Both the position numbers and the translations under genes were made by a program. DNA of 64,000 nt, taken from the NCBI GenBank assembly GCA_016931175.1, contig JAFGFH010000006.1, forward strand, positions 1-64,000, in the 5' to 3' direction. Shown here piece after piece: positions 17,896-27,497 of this stretch (its first letter is position 1; every line of letters starts with the position of its first letter). Below the pieces are notes generated by a model. It was not told where the DNA came from. It saw only the letters and a list, made by a program, of their open reading frames with translations, and ran no database searches. The stretch is from Nanobdellota archaeon. Lineage in GTDB: Archaea; Nanobdellota; Nanobdellia; Tiddalikarchaeales; Tiddalikarchaeaceae.

Positions 17896-19049
17896 AACTT
17901 GTCACCTTCAAGCAGTATTATAACCTCATTTACTAATTCGTCAAGTTTAGAGTTAGAAAAACCGTTGCCTAATTGTTTAATAAGATTCTGAGCAAGAAGC
18001 GATTCTTTATTATTGAAGCCTTTATTGTGAAAGAATTCCTTTTCAATCTCTTCAATACTCTTCTTGGTTATTTCTGTCTGTCTCTCTTCAGGATTCTCTA
18101 ATTTGCCAGTGTAAATCTTGCAGAACAAGTAACCTTTCTCCCTGGCTTTATCATAAACTAATTGTTTGTTAATCTCACTCTTAACACCGCTCTTTAAACG
18201 CCCTTTTAGTATAAAAAAAAGCATAGCCCCTTCTTCATCTTGTATCTTTGAAAAAAGTAATTCAACAACTTCTTCTGCAGACTTGTTATTGCAGTCAACG
18301 TTTATTATAACACTCTTGCGGTTTCTTATATTTACGAATTCGTAATTATTATTTTCAGTATCATAAACTATGAATCCTTTCTTGTCATTCTGCATGTCTC
18401 TTAAATCGCAGCTTTCAGTAGAGCCAGGATATAATATCTTCTTATCTTTTATTTTAGATTCGAAAAAATCATGCCAGTGGCCGCTGACATATAAATCAAA
18501 CCCTTTAGGCAGGCAGCTCTTCTTAACAGTGCCGAATAAAGGATTAATATCTTCAATAAAGTGATGGAAAACAAAGACTTTGAAGAGATTAACAGGCAAT
18601 TCAGGTTTTAAATACTCAAGAACTTCATTAATGTTACTTTTCCTAGCGTATAATCCTGCCACGAATAAGCCCTTAAACTGCTCTCCTTTTAACACAACCT
18701 TGCTCTCTGACTCTTCATAATACTTCTTGTCTGTCACATTAAATACTAAACCTATCCTGTCCAAAACCTTCAAGAAACTGCCTTCAACACTTATGTCATG
18801 GCTGCCTGCTATTACAAAGAAAGGAATATTTTTCTCCTTTAATCTCTTTAACTGCTTTATAGCAGAGAGTATTGTATCAATGCTTGGCGTGCCTATGTCG
18901 AACAAGTCCCCAGTGTGAATAACTGCTTCGCTGTTTTTTAAAGCATAATCTATTACTTGCGTGAAGGCATTCTCAAAATCAGCCTCACGCTCCTTAATCT
19001 TAAAATTCCTTCTTCCAAGGTGAGTGTCACCAAATATTACGATTCTCAT
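17892..19049 (-). CDS. mre11: DNA double-strand break repair nuclease Mre11
   Basis: GDTHLGRRNF, HTGDLFDIGTP, IAGSHD, VSGHWHD; 4-nt overlap with rad50. Confidence 0.95.
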   Translation of the reverse strand: MRIVIFGDTHLGRRNFKIKEREADFENAFTQVIDYALKNSEAVIHTGDLFDIGTPSIDTILSAIKQLKRLKEKNIPFFVIAGSHDISVEGSFLKVLDRIGLVFNVTDKKYYEESESKVVLKGEQFKGLFVAGLYARKSNINEVLEYLKPELPVNLFKVFVFHHFIEDINPLFGTVKKSCLPKGFDLYVSGHWHDFFESKIKDKKILYPGSTESCDLRDMQNDKKGFIVYDTENNNYEFVNIRNRKSVIINVDCNNKSAEEVVELLFSKIQDEEGAMLFFILKGRLKSGVKSEINKQLVYDKAREKGYLFCKIYTGKLENPEERQTEITKKSIEEIEKEFFHNKGFNNKESLLAQNLIKQLGNGFSNSKLDELVNEVIILLEGDKL

Positions 19050-20581
19050 AAGCCTAATACTATCTTCTTCTGTTCAGCAGGTTTTTTGATTAATTCCTCA
19101 AATAAGAATATTTTTACAGGCAAAGGGAAATCAATGAAAGGGCTTGTTATTATCGCCTCTCCTTTGTCAAGCATTTGAATCTCAACACTCTCATCACTTA
19201 TGTTCTGAGCACTGCTCTCAATAACAGCATTCCTGTCGCTTGGGGAAGGAATTCCTAAAAGTATCTTAGTATTCATCTGGCTTAGAATCTCTTTTGGTAT
19301 AAGGCTGGGCATCTGAGTTATAGCACAGATTCCTACCTTGAACTTTCTGCCCTCCCTGGCTATTCTTTCGAAAACGTTAGAGCCGTGGCTTAAAGCCTCA
19401 ACACCCAAGACTCTAGGAGCCTCTTCAAAGACTATTAACAACTCAGGCAGTTTTTCAAAAGATTCAGGATTCAACTGTTTAGTCCTGCGGTAAAAACCGA
19501 ACTGCCTCCTTACGATTGCAGCACTTGCAAGCTTCTCAGCCTCGCTGCCGAGGAGTGAAGTATCTATTATTACAGTCTTTCCTTCAAGTATGGCTTTCTG
19601 AACCTTTTCAAATATGCTTGTTCCTTCCCTCTTTCTTATGCTAAACGCTAAACCGCTTTCACCATCCTGCAATTCCAGTGTGTAACCTATTCTTCGCTTC
19701 AAAGCGAATAGTGTTGCAGGACTAACCTTCCTGCCAAGCTCTTCATGAATATTATTAATAGGCTTCTCTATCAATAAAGTGCGTATCCACCAATTATTGT
19801 AAGTCTTTTCCAACGCGTCCATAGCCTCGCGCTGCGCCTCTGATAATTCAATAACTCCATGAAAATCCGTTGGTTTTAAATCCTCAGCAAATATTTTAAG
19901 CTCGTAACTGCCAATCATCTCCTGCCACCTCGGAGTGAAGTATTCTATTCTTGCCTTATTATGATGGTGGCTTAATCCCTTTATGCCCTTGCCGCCGTAA
20001 TACTCCGCGTGAGGGTCTATTATTAGTGATGCAACTTCATCGGATTCTAATAAGCCGCTTATGAATACTTTTGTGAAGTTGCTCTTTCCTTTACCAGTAG
20101 CAGCAGTAACTAATACGTGGTGGCTTACTAGTTTCGTTGCAGGCAGTTTGATAACAACGTCTTTCAAATAATCCGTACCCAACCTCAAGTAACCTATCTC
20201 AACCTCCCCCTTTTTTTCCAAGAACTTGAAATCCTCCTTGTTTACTTTTTTAACCTCTGCAAAGAAGGAAGGTATTGTTCTTGGAGGTTTGAAACCGTCC
20301 TTGTTTATAGTAAGTATTTTAGCATGAGCTATTTGGTAGAACCTCTCCTTCTCATCAAACAAGTTTATGCCTTCATTATATTCAAGATTCTGCCCTGCCA
20401 TTTCTTCAATGAATTGTTCAGGCACGAGAGAGGATATCATCTTATTAATTACTTTAACGTAGAACTGGCAGTTCTTGTCCTTAATTAATAAAAGGTCTCC
20501 AACGTCAATATCAGATTCGTTCTTTAACCTAATTACTAATTTGTCTCCAACGCTGCCGCCTATTATTCTCCCAACTACCAT
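19046..20581 (-). CDS. herA: DNA double-strand break repair helicase HerA
   Basis: VTAATGKGKSNFTKVF Walker A, LLIVFEEAPRVLG, AREGRKFKVGICAITQMPSLIPKEILSQMNTKILLG. Confidence 0.95.
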   Translation of the reverse strand: MVVGRIIGGSVGDKLVIRLKNESDIDVGDLLLIKDKNCQFYVKVINKMISSLVPEQFIEEMAGQNLEYNEGINLFDEKERFYQIAHAKILTINKDGFKPPRTIPSFFAEVKKVNKEDFKFLEKKGEVEIGYLRLGTDYLKDVVIKLPATKLVSHHVLVTAATGKGKSNFTKVFISGLLESDEVASLIIDPHAEYYGGKGIKGLSHHHNKARIEYFTPRWQEMIGSYELKIFAEDLKPTDFHGVIELSEAQREAMDALEKTYNNWWIRTLLIEKPINNIHEELGRKVSPATLFALKRRIGYTLELQDGESGLAFSIRKREGTSIFEKVQKAILEGKTVIIDTSLLGSEAEKLASAAIVRRQFGFYRRTKQLNPESFEKLPELLIVFEEAPRVLGVEALSHGSNVFERIAREGRKFKVGICAITQMPSLIPKEILSQMNTKILLGIPSPSDRNAVIESSAQNISDESVEIQMLDKGEAIITSPFIDFPLPVKIFLFEELIKKPAEQKKIVLGL

Positions 20582-20635
20582 GAATAGTAAGAATCAGCGA
20601 TAATTTTTTAATACTTTGGATTAAAGTTCCTGTTC

Positions 20636-21004
20636 TTACTGGATTAAATCGCTGCCAATAATTGTAAATTCGTGAAGTATGGAATCGTATTTTACTTCAA
20701 TATCTTCAGGCATCTCCATGCCGTTTAGGACATTATCTGCAAACAGTCTGCCTCTTTTAAGCGACAAGTCCAATAATGTCTTAACCTCAGGCTCCCTGTA
20801 CAACTTTTCAACACGTATTCTTGAATAATTAACCAATGTTTTCATGTCAGTCTCACCATTATAGAGCCACCTGTTTGCTAATTCCACAATTTTATCTTTA
20901 CTGCGGCTGCTTAAACCATTATAATACTCCTGCTGTTCTAATAATATTTCAGTATCTGTCTTAATAACATCAGCGTCCAAACTCTTATTTTTTCTGAACC
21001 TCAT
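20636..21004 (-). CDS. Uncharacterised 122-aa protein between herA and nurA
   Basis: ORF in operon context; no recognised domain. Confidence 0.6.
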   Translation of the reverse strand: MRFRKNKSLDADVIKTDTEILLEQQEYYNGLSSRSKDKIVELANRWLYNGETDMKTLVNYSRIRVEKLYREPEVKTLLDLSLKRGRLFADNVLNGMEMPEDIEVKYDSILHEFTIIGSDLIQ

Positions 21005-21036
21005 AATTGAATCATAAAAATTGTTTTTTATAAACT

Positions 21037-21993
21037 TTAAGTTTTGTACATCCTCTTATCCAATTCTGCGTGAAAGCTTTGACTGTAAGTATCATTTATC
21101 AAATCCGTCTTTTTTAACTCTCTTTCAAAAATGTTCATCTCCTTCCTCTTCTCAAAATTAGTGATTCTAGCAATTTTATCCGCTTTCACTAAAGGGTAAG
21201 GGTAACCAAGGGTTTCTGAATCTCTTGCAAAGAAAGCCAAGACTTCGAAGTTCTTAATAAAATCATTCTCTTTCGCAAACATTTGAACCTTATGGGAGAA
21301 CCTGCTAATCTTGTTAAGCTTTAATATGAAAGTATTAACACCTTCTTCATTTTCATACAATGGGTAATAATACCATGATTTAAGTTTATCACTTAATCCG
21401 TTAATAACTCCTAACAAGCTTCTGCCTTTAGTTGTCCTCATCCTGCTCGTCTTGCAGAAACCGATGACTGTATTATCAGACTCTGAAACATGTCTTATGA
21501 CCTCTTCCTCAACTTTATTATCCGCTTCAAGCGGCGAATCCATCATAATAAACAATTTTTTGCCTTTATTGCACAAATCCCTGCAAGTCTTCCACTCAAG
21601 AATCTTCATAATCTTTGAGGGAACCTCATCTATCTCATAAGCGTTAAAGTCTGGAAGCGTTAAATCAACAACTTTATCATCCTTAGTTACAGTAATCTCG
21701 TAATTGTTCTTATTGATTATTGAGGCGTAATAATTAGAAACAGTTTTATGATTCTTCTTCTCAGAATCGTAGCCCACAACTGCGATTTTAATCTTTGCAA
21801 TAATCCAGGCTCCTCCGTCGCTGATAACCGAGCTTCCTCCGTCAACAGCGTAAACTTGGCAAGCTCTCGCCCCATTTATTGCTGTAAAATTATTTCTTGT
21901 TAAAGGAAGCCCTTTTAATTCCTTGCTTAAAGCAACCTCTGCCTCTTTACTGTTTAATACGTTAAGTATGTGATTAATTATTTTCATAAGCAT
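21037..21993 (-). CDS. nurA: DNA double-strand break repair nuclease NurA
   Basis: YAVDGGSSVISDGGAWIIAKIKIAVVGY motif I; Asp-rich VDLTLPDFN; linkage to herA. Confidence 0.9.
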   Translation of the reverse strand: MLMKIINHILNVLNSKEAEVALSKELKGLPLTRNNFTAINGARACQVYAVDGGSSVISDGGAWIIAKIKIAVVGYDSEKKNHKTVSNYYASIINKNNYEITVTKDDKVVDLTLPDFNAYEIDEVPSKIMKILEWKTCRDLCNKGKKLFIMMDSPLEADNKVEEEVIRHVSESDNTVIGFCKTSRMRTTKGRSLLGVINGLSDKLKSWYYYPLYENEEGVNTFILKLNKISRFSHKVQMFAKENDFIKNFEVLAFFARDSETLGYPYPLVKADKIARITNFEKRKEMNIFERELKKTDLINDTYSQSFHAELDKRMYKT

Positions 21994-22649
21994 TCAAACA
22001 AATTCTTCTGCTCTTTTTCATTCTTTGCCTTCTTATAAGTCTCCCAACTGTGTCTGATAAAAGGGGTTAGCTTATCAAACCCTTTGCTGAAATATTGAGC
22101 AATTAATTCCTTAGTAGCAGGATCATTAGGGTAACCGGAGCCTATTTTCAAACCAAGAACCTCGCTTAACTCTTTAATATGAGCATCTCTTGTAACCTTG
22201 GCAATAATACTCGCCGCGCTAACCAGAGGATACTTGTAATCCGCCTTATGCTCTGCAATAATCTCAACACTCTTATTGTTTAACTCTTTTATTAACTCGT
22301 GCTTGAATTTTTCAGGAACAGGGTGAGGGCAGTCTATTATAACCTTATCCGGGTTTAACTTGTTTATTATCTGAGCCATTTTAAGGCATTCCAACTGGTT
22401 AAGGTTGCAGCCAACCCTGTTTCTAGTATCTATCTCCATAGCTGAAATCCTGATTGTTTCATAAGATTTAATTACTTCTTTAATTTTCCCGCTTAACTCT
22501 TCTCTCTTCTCCTTGCTTAACAATTTACTGTCCTTAACACCTAATTCTTCAAGCCGTTTATCATTTTCTTCAATTAAGCAGCCTGTTATAACCAAGTCTC
22601 CTATTAAAGGACCCTTGCCTGCTTCGTCAATGCCGCAAACTAGTGCCAT
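21984..22649 (-). CDS. rnhB: Ribonuclease HII
   Basis: CGIDEAGKGPLIGDLVITGC, GVKDSKLLS, KADYKYPLVSAASIIAKVTRD, GSGYPNDPAT. Confidence 0.96.
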   Translation of the reverse strand: MALVCGIDEAGKGPLIGDLVITGCLIEENDKRLEELGVKDSKLLSKEKREELSGKIKEVIKSYETIRISAMEIDTRNRVGCNLNQLECLKMAQIINKLNPDKVIIDCPHPVPEKFKHELIKELNNKSVEIIAEHKADYKYPLVSAASIIAKVTRDAHIKELSEVLGLKIGSGYPNDPATKELIAQYFSKGFDKLTPFIRHSWETYKKAKNEKEQKNLFECL

Positions 22650-22885
22650 CTCTCATGCCCCAAGTGAATTATTAAATCAATACCTGAAGTTTCAGTAAAT
22701 AAGGGGATATCACAGGCTCCGAAACAACTACCTGCCCAGAAAAACAGGTTATAATCCCCTTTCAAACCTTCACATATGACTTCATAATCTTGTTTTAAAC
22801 CGTCAGGAAGCTGTACGAGAACGTTCTTAGCTTTTGACTTCTTAATCTTCTGCTTTAAACCTTTATAATCTATCTCGTATTCCAT
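22640..22885 (-). pseudogene. Truncated diphthamide biosynthesis protein Dph2 (first ~80 aa only)
   Basis: LVQLPDGLKQDYEVICEGLKGDYNLFFWAGSCFGACDIPLFTETSGIDLIIHLGH aligns with the Dph2 N-terminal Cys domain, then stops 10 nt inside rnhB. Confidence 0.75.
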
Positions 22886-22920
22886 AACTATTAAAATACG
22901 TTATTGCTATTTTAAACTTT

Positions 22921-23841
22921 ATGAACATACCCGTTGTTAATAAATACGAATTCTATTTCAAAACTGCTTACGCAGCCTCTCAGAAAGTAAACCTACCAAA
23001 GACGATTCCCAGGGAACTCAGGCAGAACATAAAAGACAAGGAGAGCGCTAAAATCTTCTACTCATCACTTTATAACCAGTTAACTGCTGTAATAACTCAC
23101 TTTCCAAAGATTGAAGCCTTGTCAAAGTTTTACACAGAACTGGTTGACACGGTTGTATCAATAGACGATTACAAGAAAAGCCTTGGAGCATTAAACTGGG
23201 CAAGGTTCATGATTAAAAAATTATACTACCAGTTTCTGAAGAAGAAATTAAGCCTGAAGGATTATTACGGCAGAGCTAATTCAGTTCTTAAACAAGTAAG
23301 CAAAGAATTCTCTTTTCTTGAAACAGCCCGCAAAAAGTTCGGCAAGTTCCCAAGCGTAAAGAACTACCCCACAGTATTACTGACAGGTTTCCCTAACGTT
23401 GGCAAGACGAGTTTACTGGCAAAGCTCACAGAGAGCAGGCCGGAGATTAACAGCTACCCTTTCACAACCAAGAACATAAACGTTGGAATCATGAAAATAG
23501 GCAATTACAAAATACAAGTCATTGACACACCAGGACTCCTAGAAAGGCCTCTTGAGAAGCGCAACGTTATTGAAATGAAGGCGATAATAGCTTTGAAATA
23601 CTTGGCAGACTTGATACTATTCATCTTCGACACCAGCGGGGCATCAGGCTTCACAGTCAAACAGCAGGAGGGATTATACAATGATATTGTTTCAGTCTTT
23701 TCTAAATCTAAGATATTCACAGTTACTAACAAGTCAGAATTGGACAAGAGTAAAAAAACAGATTTTCACATCTCATGCAAGACAGGAGAAGGAATTAGCG
23801 AACTAAAAGAGTTCATAAGAAAGAAACTGCTTAAATCGTAG
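22921..23841 (+). CDS. NOG1-family GTPase
   Basis: TGFPNVGKTSLLAKLTESRPEINSYPFTTKNINVG, DTPGLLERPL, NKSELD; NOG1 N-terminal helical domain. Confidence 0.9.
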   Translation: MNIPVVNKYEFYFKTAYAASQKVNLPKTIPRELRQNIKDKESAKIFYSSLYNQLTAVITHFPKIEALSKFYTELVDTVVSIDDYKKSLGALNWARFMIKKLYYQFLKKKLSLKDYYGRANSVLKQVSKEFSFLETARKKFGKFPSVKNYPTVLLTGFPNVGKTSLLAKLTESRPEINSYPFTTKNINVGIMKIGNYKIQVIDTPGLLERPLEKRNVIEMKAIIALKYLADLILFIFDTSGASGFTVKQQEGLYNDIVSVFSKSKIFTVTNKSELDKSKKTDFHISCKTGEGISELKEFIRKKLLKS

Positions 23842-24457
23842 GCTTTATAGGATCAGATGAAGCAACAATTGTGAAACCTGCATTTTCAAGCCTTTCCTCT
23901 GCATCATCAAGCAAATCTTTAAAGTTCTCATAAAAACCAGAGTGCATGTAATACTTCAAAGCAGTCTCTAAAAGTTTTGACTTATACTCCTCAAAAGATA
24001 CTTTCCTAGCTTTAAGACCTTTGTTATTAAGATTCCACCTTCTCTTGTAAACGTCCTGTTTTTTAAGATTCATAACGTGTTCTGTAATTGATTCAATCCT
24101 TGCCTTTAAAGCAGCGTTTGCAGAACCGTAATGCAAAACTAACTCGTCGCAGACATTGTCCAGCGTTAAATCATCATACTCTTTCAACTTGTTTTTCAAA
24201 TCTTTCCAAACAGGTTTGAAGACCTTCTTATACAATTTATTATCCTTAAAATCATTGTTTAATATTGTGTAAACGCTTGAAGGCAGCTTCTCCAGCCACT
24301 CTTTTTTTATCTTATTAGTTCCCGCAGGTTTCTGGAAAGAATCATCCATTTCATCGCTAATATCACTATAAAGCTGGCTCACAGCAGCATTGTTTTGAGT
24401 AGTATATGTCTGCATTATGCTTTTCAGCTTTTTTGCCAGTCTGCCATCGGTTATCAT
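23831..24457 (-). CDS. Hypothetical protein, 208 aa
   Basis: ORF only. Confidence 0.55.
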   Translation of the reverse strand: MITDGRLAKKLKSIMQTYTTQNNAAVSQLYSDISDEMDDSFQKPAGTNKIKKEWLEKLPSSVYTILNNDFKDNKLYKKVFKPVWKDLKNKLKEYDDLTLDNVCDELVLHYGSANAALKARIESITEHVMNLKKQDVYKRRWNLNNKGLKARKVSFEEYKSKLLETALKYYMHSGFYENFKDLLDDAEERLENAGFTIVASSDPIKPTI

Positions 24458-24491
24458 AGAACTTTAAACTAAATAATTTAATTTAAAAATC

Positions 24492-25568
24492 TTACTGTTT
24501 CATCATTTTCTTTAATTCTATTATAATATTCCTTTTGAACATGTTCAAATCCTTCGTCTGGACGTGCCCGCCGGCAGCAACGTCGTGGCCTCCACCTCCA
24601 GCCTTCTTCAATCCCTTAATGGCTTTTTTGGCTAACTCGCTCATGTTATACTTCTTGTCCTGCCTCCTTAAGTTAATAGTAGTGATGCCGTTCTTTTTAG
24701 AAAAGATTATTACAGTATTATGAGCGTGCTTGAAGCTTACTATTGTTGAGAGCACGGAGCCAATCATGTATTCAGGCTTGAAGGTGTAAAAGAATAACTC
24801 CAAACCTTCGTAAGCCTCTTTTCTCGCTTCAAAGTTGTTCTCAACTTCTTTCAAATAGTCTTCTATCTTATTGCTCCAATCCCTTAATTTGTAGCTCTTG
24901 TCATGAAACTCTTCAGGATTCGCTGACTCCTGCAGTATCTTCAAAGCCATCTGGGCGCCGTCATTACCTTTAACTATCTTGCCGCTGTTAATAATGTTTG
25001 ACAAGGTTCCGAAGAATGAATCAAAGAAGTAATTATTATCCTTCTCCTCCTTAATATTATACTTTTTCATAACATTTTTCACAAAACTCTTATGATGCGG
25101 AGCTCCAGAGTCACCTATTATTCCAACGGCGCACACCCAATCCAAGTCGTTGATATCAACGACTTTGTTCATCTCATCAAAAACTATCTTAGCAGCAGGA
25201 GTGAACTTGTAATCATTGCCTATCTTAGGATTAAAGTATAAAACGTTGCTGCCTTTAGGCAGTTCGTCAATGTTATGGTGGTCAAAGACTAAAAAAATAG
25301 TGTCAGGGTTGTCCTTTAACAACTTGTTTGAAGCTTTTAATTCAACGTCAACGAAGATTATCAAATCAGGCTTGTTGCGTTTTATTCCAATCTGGAAATC
25401 AACGCTTTCCAAGAGTTTTGGAGTAGTTGGGAAGAAGTTAATCACTTCCTTGTTTAACCTGTTTAAAGCCTCGCTAACTATTTTTGCAGCGCATATTCCG
25501 TCAGTGTCTATGTGATATAGTATGACTGCTTTTTCACAGTTTTTTAAGACATCTTTCAAAGATTTCAT
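24492..25568 (-). CDS. DHH/DHHA1-family phosphoesterase (RecJ-like)
   Basis: HIDTDGICAAKI, FDHHNID, GDSGAPHH, GGGGHDVAAGG. Confidence 0.9.
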   Translation of the reverse strand: MKSLKDVLKNCEKAVILYHIDTDGICAAKIVSEALNRLNKEVINFFPTTPKLLESVDFQIGIKRNKPDLIIFVDVELKASNKLLKDNPDTIFLVFDHHNIDELPKGSNVLYFNPKIGNDYKFTPAAKIVFDEMNKVVDINDLDWVCAVGIIGDSGAPHHKSFVKNVMKKYNIKEEKDNNYFFDSFFGTLSNIINSGKIVKGNDGAQMALKILQESANPEEFHDKSYKLRDWSNKIEDYLKEVENNFEARKEAYEGLELFFYTFKPEYMIGSVLSTIVSFKHAHNTVIIFSKKNGITTINLRRQDKKYNMSELAKKAIKGLKKAGGGGHDVAAGGHVQTKDLNMFKRNIIIELKKMMKQ

Positions 25569-25572
25569 TGCT

Positions 25573-25785
25573 TCATTTAATCTTAAGCAGTTTTTTAATT
25601 AAACTGATTCTGGCCGAACCTGTTATGAGCAAATGAATGCTTAAGAACAGCATCAATAACAGGTAATTCTTTGAGAGCCCGAGTTGAATATAACCTAAAG
25701 TATGAAACCAGAAGAGTATGAAAATCATTATGCCTAAGACTATTCTTATTACTGACTCGTTAATTCCCATGTTTTCAGCCTTCAC
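25573..25785 (-). CDS. DUF2892-like small membrane protein
   Basis: GINESVIRIVLGIMIF...LFLSIHLLITGSARISLIKKLL pattern. Confidence 0.55.
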   Translation of the reverse strand: MKAENMGINESVIRIVLGIMIFILFWFHTLGYIQLGLSKNYLLLMLFLSIHLLITGSARISLIKKLLKIK

Positions 25786-26069
25786 TTTTTTGACCTCCTT
25801 TTATTTTTCTTCTCAACTTTTTTCAAGTGAGTATAGTATATTAATGAGAAGAAACCAACAGTTATAAACATTTCAAGCATTTCAGCAAAAAGTATGAGAA
25901 TAGTGTCAAAAGCTATGTCTGCGAGCAAATCCATAGTCTCTCCCATTAAGAGCAGAGAGAAAGCTATCATAGCAGGCACCTTAAGCCTCAAATCCTTAAA
26001 ATCCATAACATAATACAAGGACATTATTGCAACCAAGCCGGTAAAGAAGCTTATAATCCAAAAAACCAT
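25782..26069 (-). CDS. Small membrane protein, 3 predicted TM
   Basis: Hydrophobic segments; 4-nt overlap with downstream gene. Confidence 0.5.
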   Translation of the reverse strand: MVFWIISFFTGLVAIMSLYYVMDFKDLRLKVPAMIAFSLLLMGETMDLLADIAFDTILILFAEMLEMFITVGFFSLIYYTHLKKVEKKNKRRSKK

Positions 26070-26131
26070 GATGTTTTAAATTATTCTCGTAATTAAAACT
26101 TTTTTAAACCACGAATTAATACATTAAATTA

Positions 26132-27304
26132 ATGGCTTTGTCCGATTTCACAAACGTTCTAAGCATTGTATTCTCATTATTTGACAAACTAGCCTTCTTA
26201 GTGTTATGCTTCTTCTTCGGAAGCCTAGTTTACAAGGGCTGGAAAGGCAAAAAAAACTTTTTAATCTCATGGCTAATCATTGCATTATCCGGTCTTTTAT
26301 GCTTTTTTGGAGGATTAATACTGGAAGAAATGCTTGAATGGGACTTTTTTGCCAGCAATTATATAACCTCTCTTTTAATAGCAGTAATTCTTTTCGTAAT
26401 AACTTACCTAATCTCTTCAGGTTTTAAAGTAAAAGAGAAATATGTTACGAAGCAGGATGTTAATTCTTTATCAAATGATATCAGAACTCTTAAGATACAA
26501 GTTGCTAAATTAACAAAGGCTTTAGAAGACAAGCACATTGTTCCTGAACCTTTAGTTGAGGCAGATATTAAATCAGCGCTTTCTAAAAACCTTGAAAAGA
26601 AAGGCGTGAAAAGGTATGAAATATTATCCTTAACAAAGGTTAACAGTGATTACTGGAGCTGCATTATTTCAAGCAAGGCAGGCAGGGAAGATGTGATAAT
26701 AGATGCTTACACTGGGAGCATAACGCAGACAAGACCAATAACCAACCCTTTCCAGTTCCTTTACAAGAACCCATTATCAACACTTGGATTCTTGTTATTA
26801 ACTGTTTTAATAATCTTCTTAAGCTTGAACGTTTCAGTCAGCGTTGTAAGCTCTTTTGAGAACGCTTTTGATTTCAGCTTCTTATTCGCACCCCCCTTGC
26901 CTGAAGGATGCGTCAAGACTAGTTTATTATTAGAGGATTTCAAGAATATTCAAGTAAATGCGAATTTTAACAATACCTTGCTTGAGAGTTTAATTAACAC
27001 TCCTGAGAGTTACATGATTAGTGATATGACAAGAGCAGCAGCATTTGACAGCGATGTTTATTTTATAACTACGAGTTATAACACTCCTGTTTCCAGCATA
27101 GCTGATGAGATTACAATAAGTGATTGGGAAAATATTTACAATGTTAGAATCTGCAATTTCAAGGATGATTACACCTTATGCGATTGCTTGGGTGGTGAAC
27201 AGACAGACCTCGTTTTCACAGTGCCTTACCTGATAGAATTAGGTTTTATAGAACAAGCATTGCAGAATATTATTTTAGACAGCTTAACAGGGCTTTTCCG
27301 TTAG
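26132..27304 (+). CDS. Hypothetical multi-TM membrane protein with possible PepSY-like segment
   Basis: TM segments; YWSCIISSKAGREDVIIDAYTGSITQ resembles PepSY-like strands. Confidence 0.55.
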   Translation: MALSDFTNVLSIVFSLFDKLAFLVLCFFFGSLVYKGWKGKKNFLISWLIIALSGLLCFFGGLILEEMLEWDFFASNYITSLLIAVILFVITYLISSGFKVKEKYVTKQDVNSLSNDIRTLKIQVAKLTKALEDKHIVPEPLVEADIKSALSKNLEKKGVKRYEILSLTKVNSDYWSCIISSKAGREDVIIDAYTGSITQTRPITNPFQFLYKNPLSTLGFLLLTVLIIFLSLNVSVSVVSSFENAFDFSFLFAPPLPEGCVKTSLLLEDFKNIQVNANFNNTLLESLINTPESYMISDMTRAAAFDSDVYFITTSYNTPVSSIADEITISDWENIYNVRICNFKDDYTLCDCLGGEQTDLVFTVPYLIELGFIEQALQNIILDSLTGLFR

Positions 27305-27352
27305 TTTTAAAAAACAATCCAGCTCTTAATTAATTACGCTTTACATTGTTGT

Positions 27353-27495
27353 CCCGCGGTAGCTCAATGGTAGAGCGTCTGACTGTAGATTTTACAGTCG
27401 AGGAGTGAGAATAACAACTTTAAACTGTTGTTTCAATGATACTCTTTTCAGCAGAAATCAGGAGGTTGGCGGTTCGAATCTGCCCCGCGGGACCA
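27353..27495 (+). tRNA. tRNA-Tyr(GUA) with 78-nt intron (27389-27466) at position 37/38; CCA encoded
   Basis: Manual fold: CCCGCGG/CCGCGGG acceptor (C1-G72), discriminator A + CCA, D-stem GCTC/GAGC, anticodon arm TCTGA-CTGTAG|intron|A-TCAGG, T-arm GGCGG-TTCGAAT-CTGCC. Confidence 0.93.
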
Positions 27496-27497
27496 CT

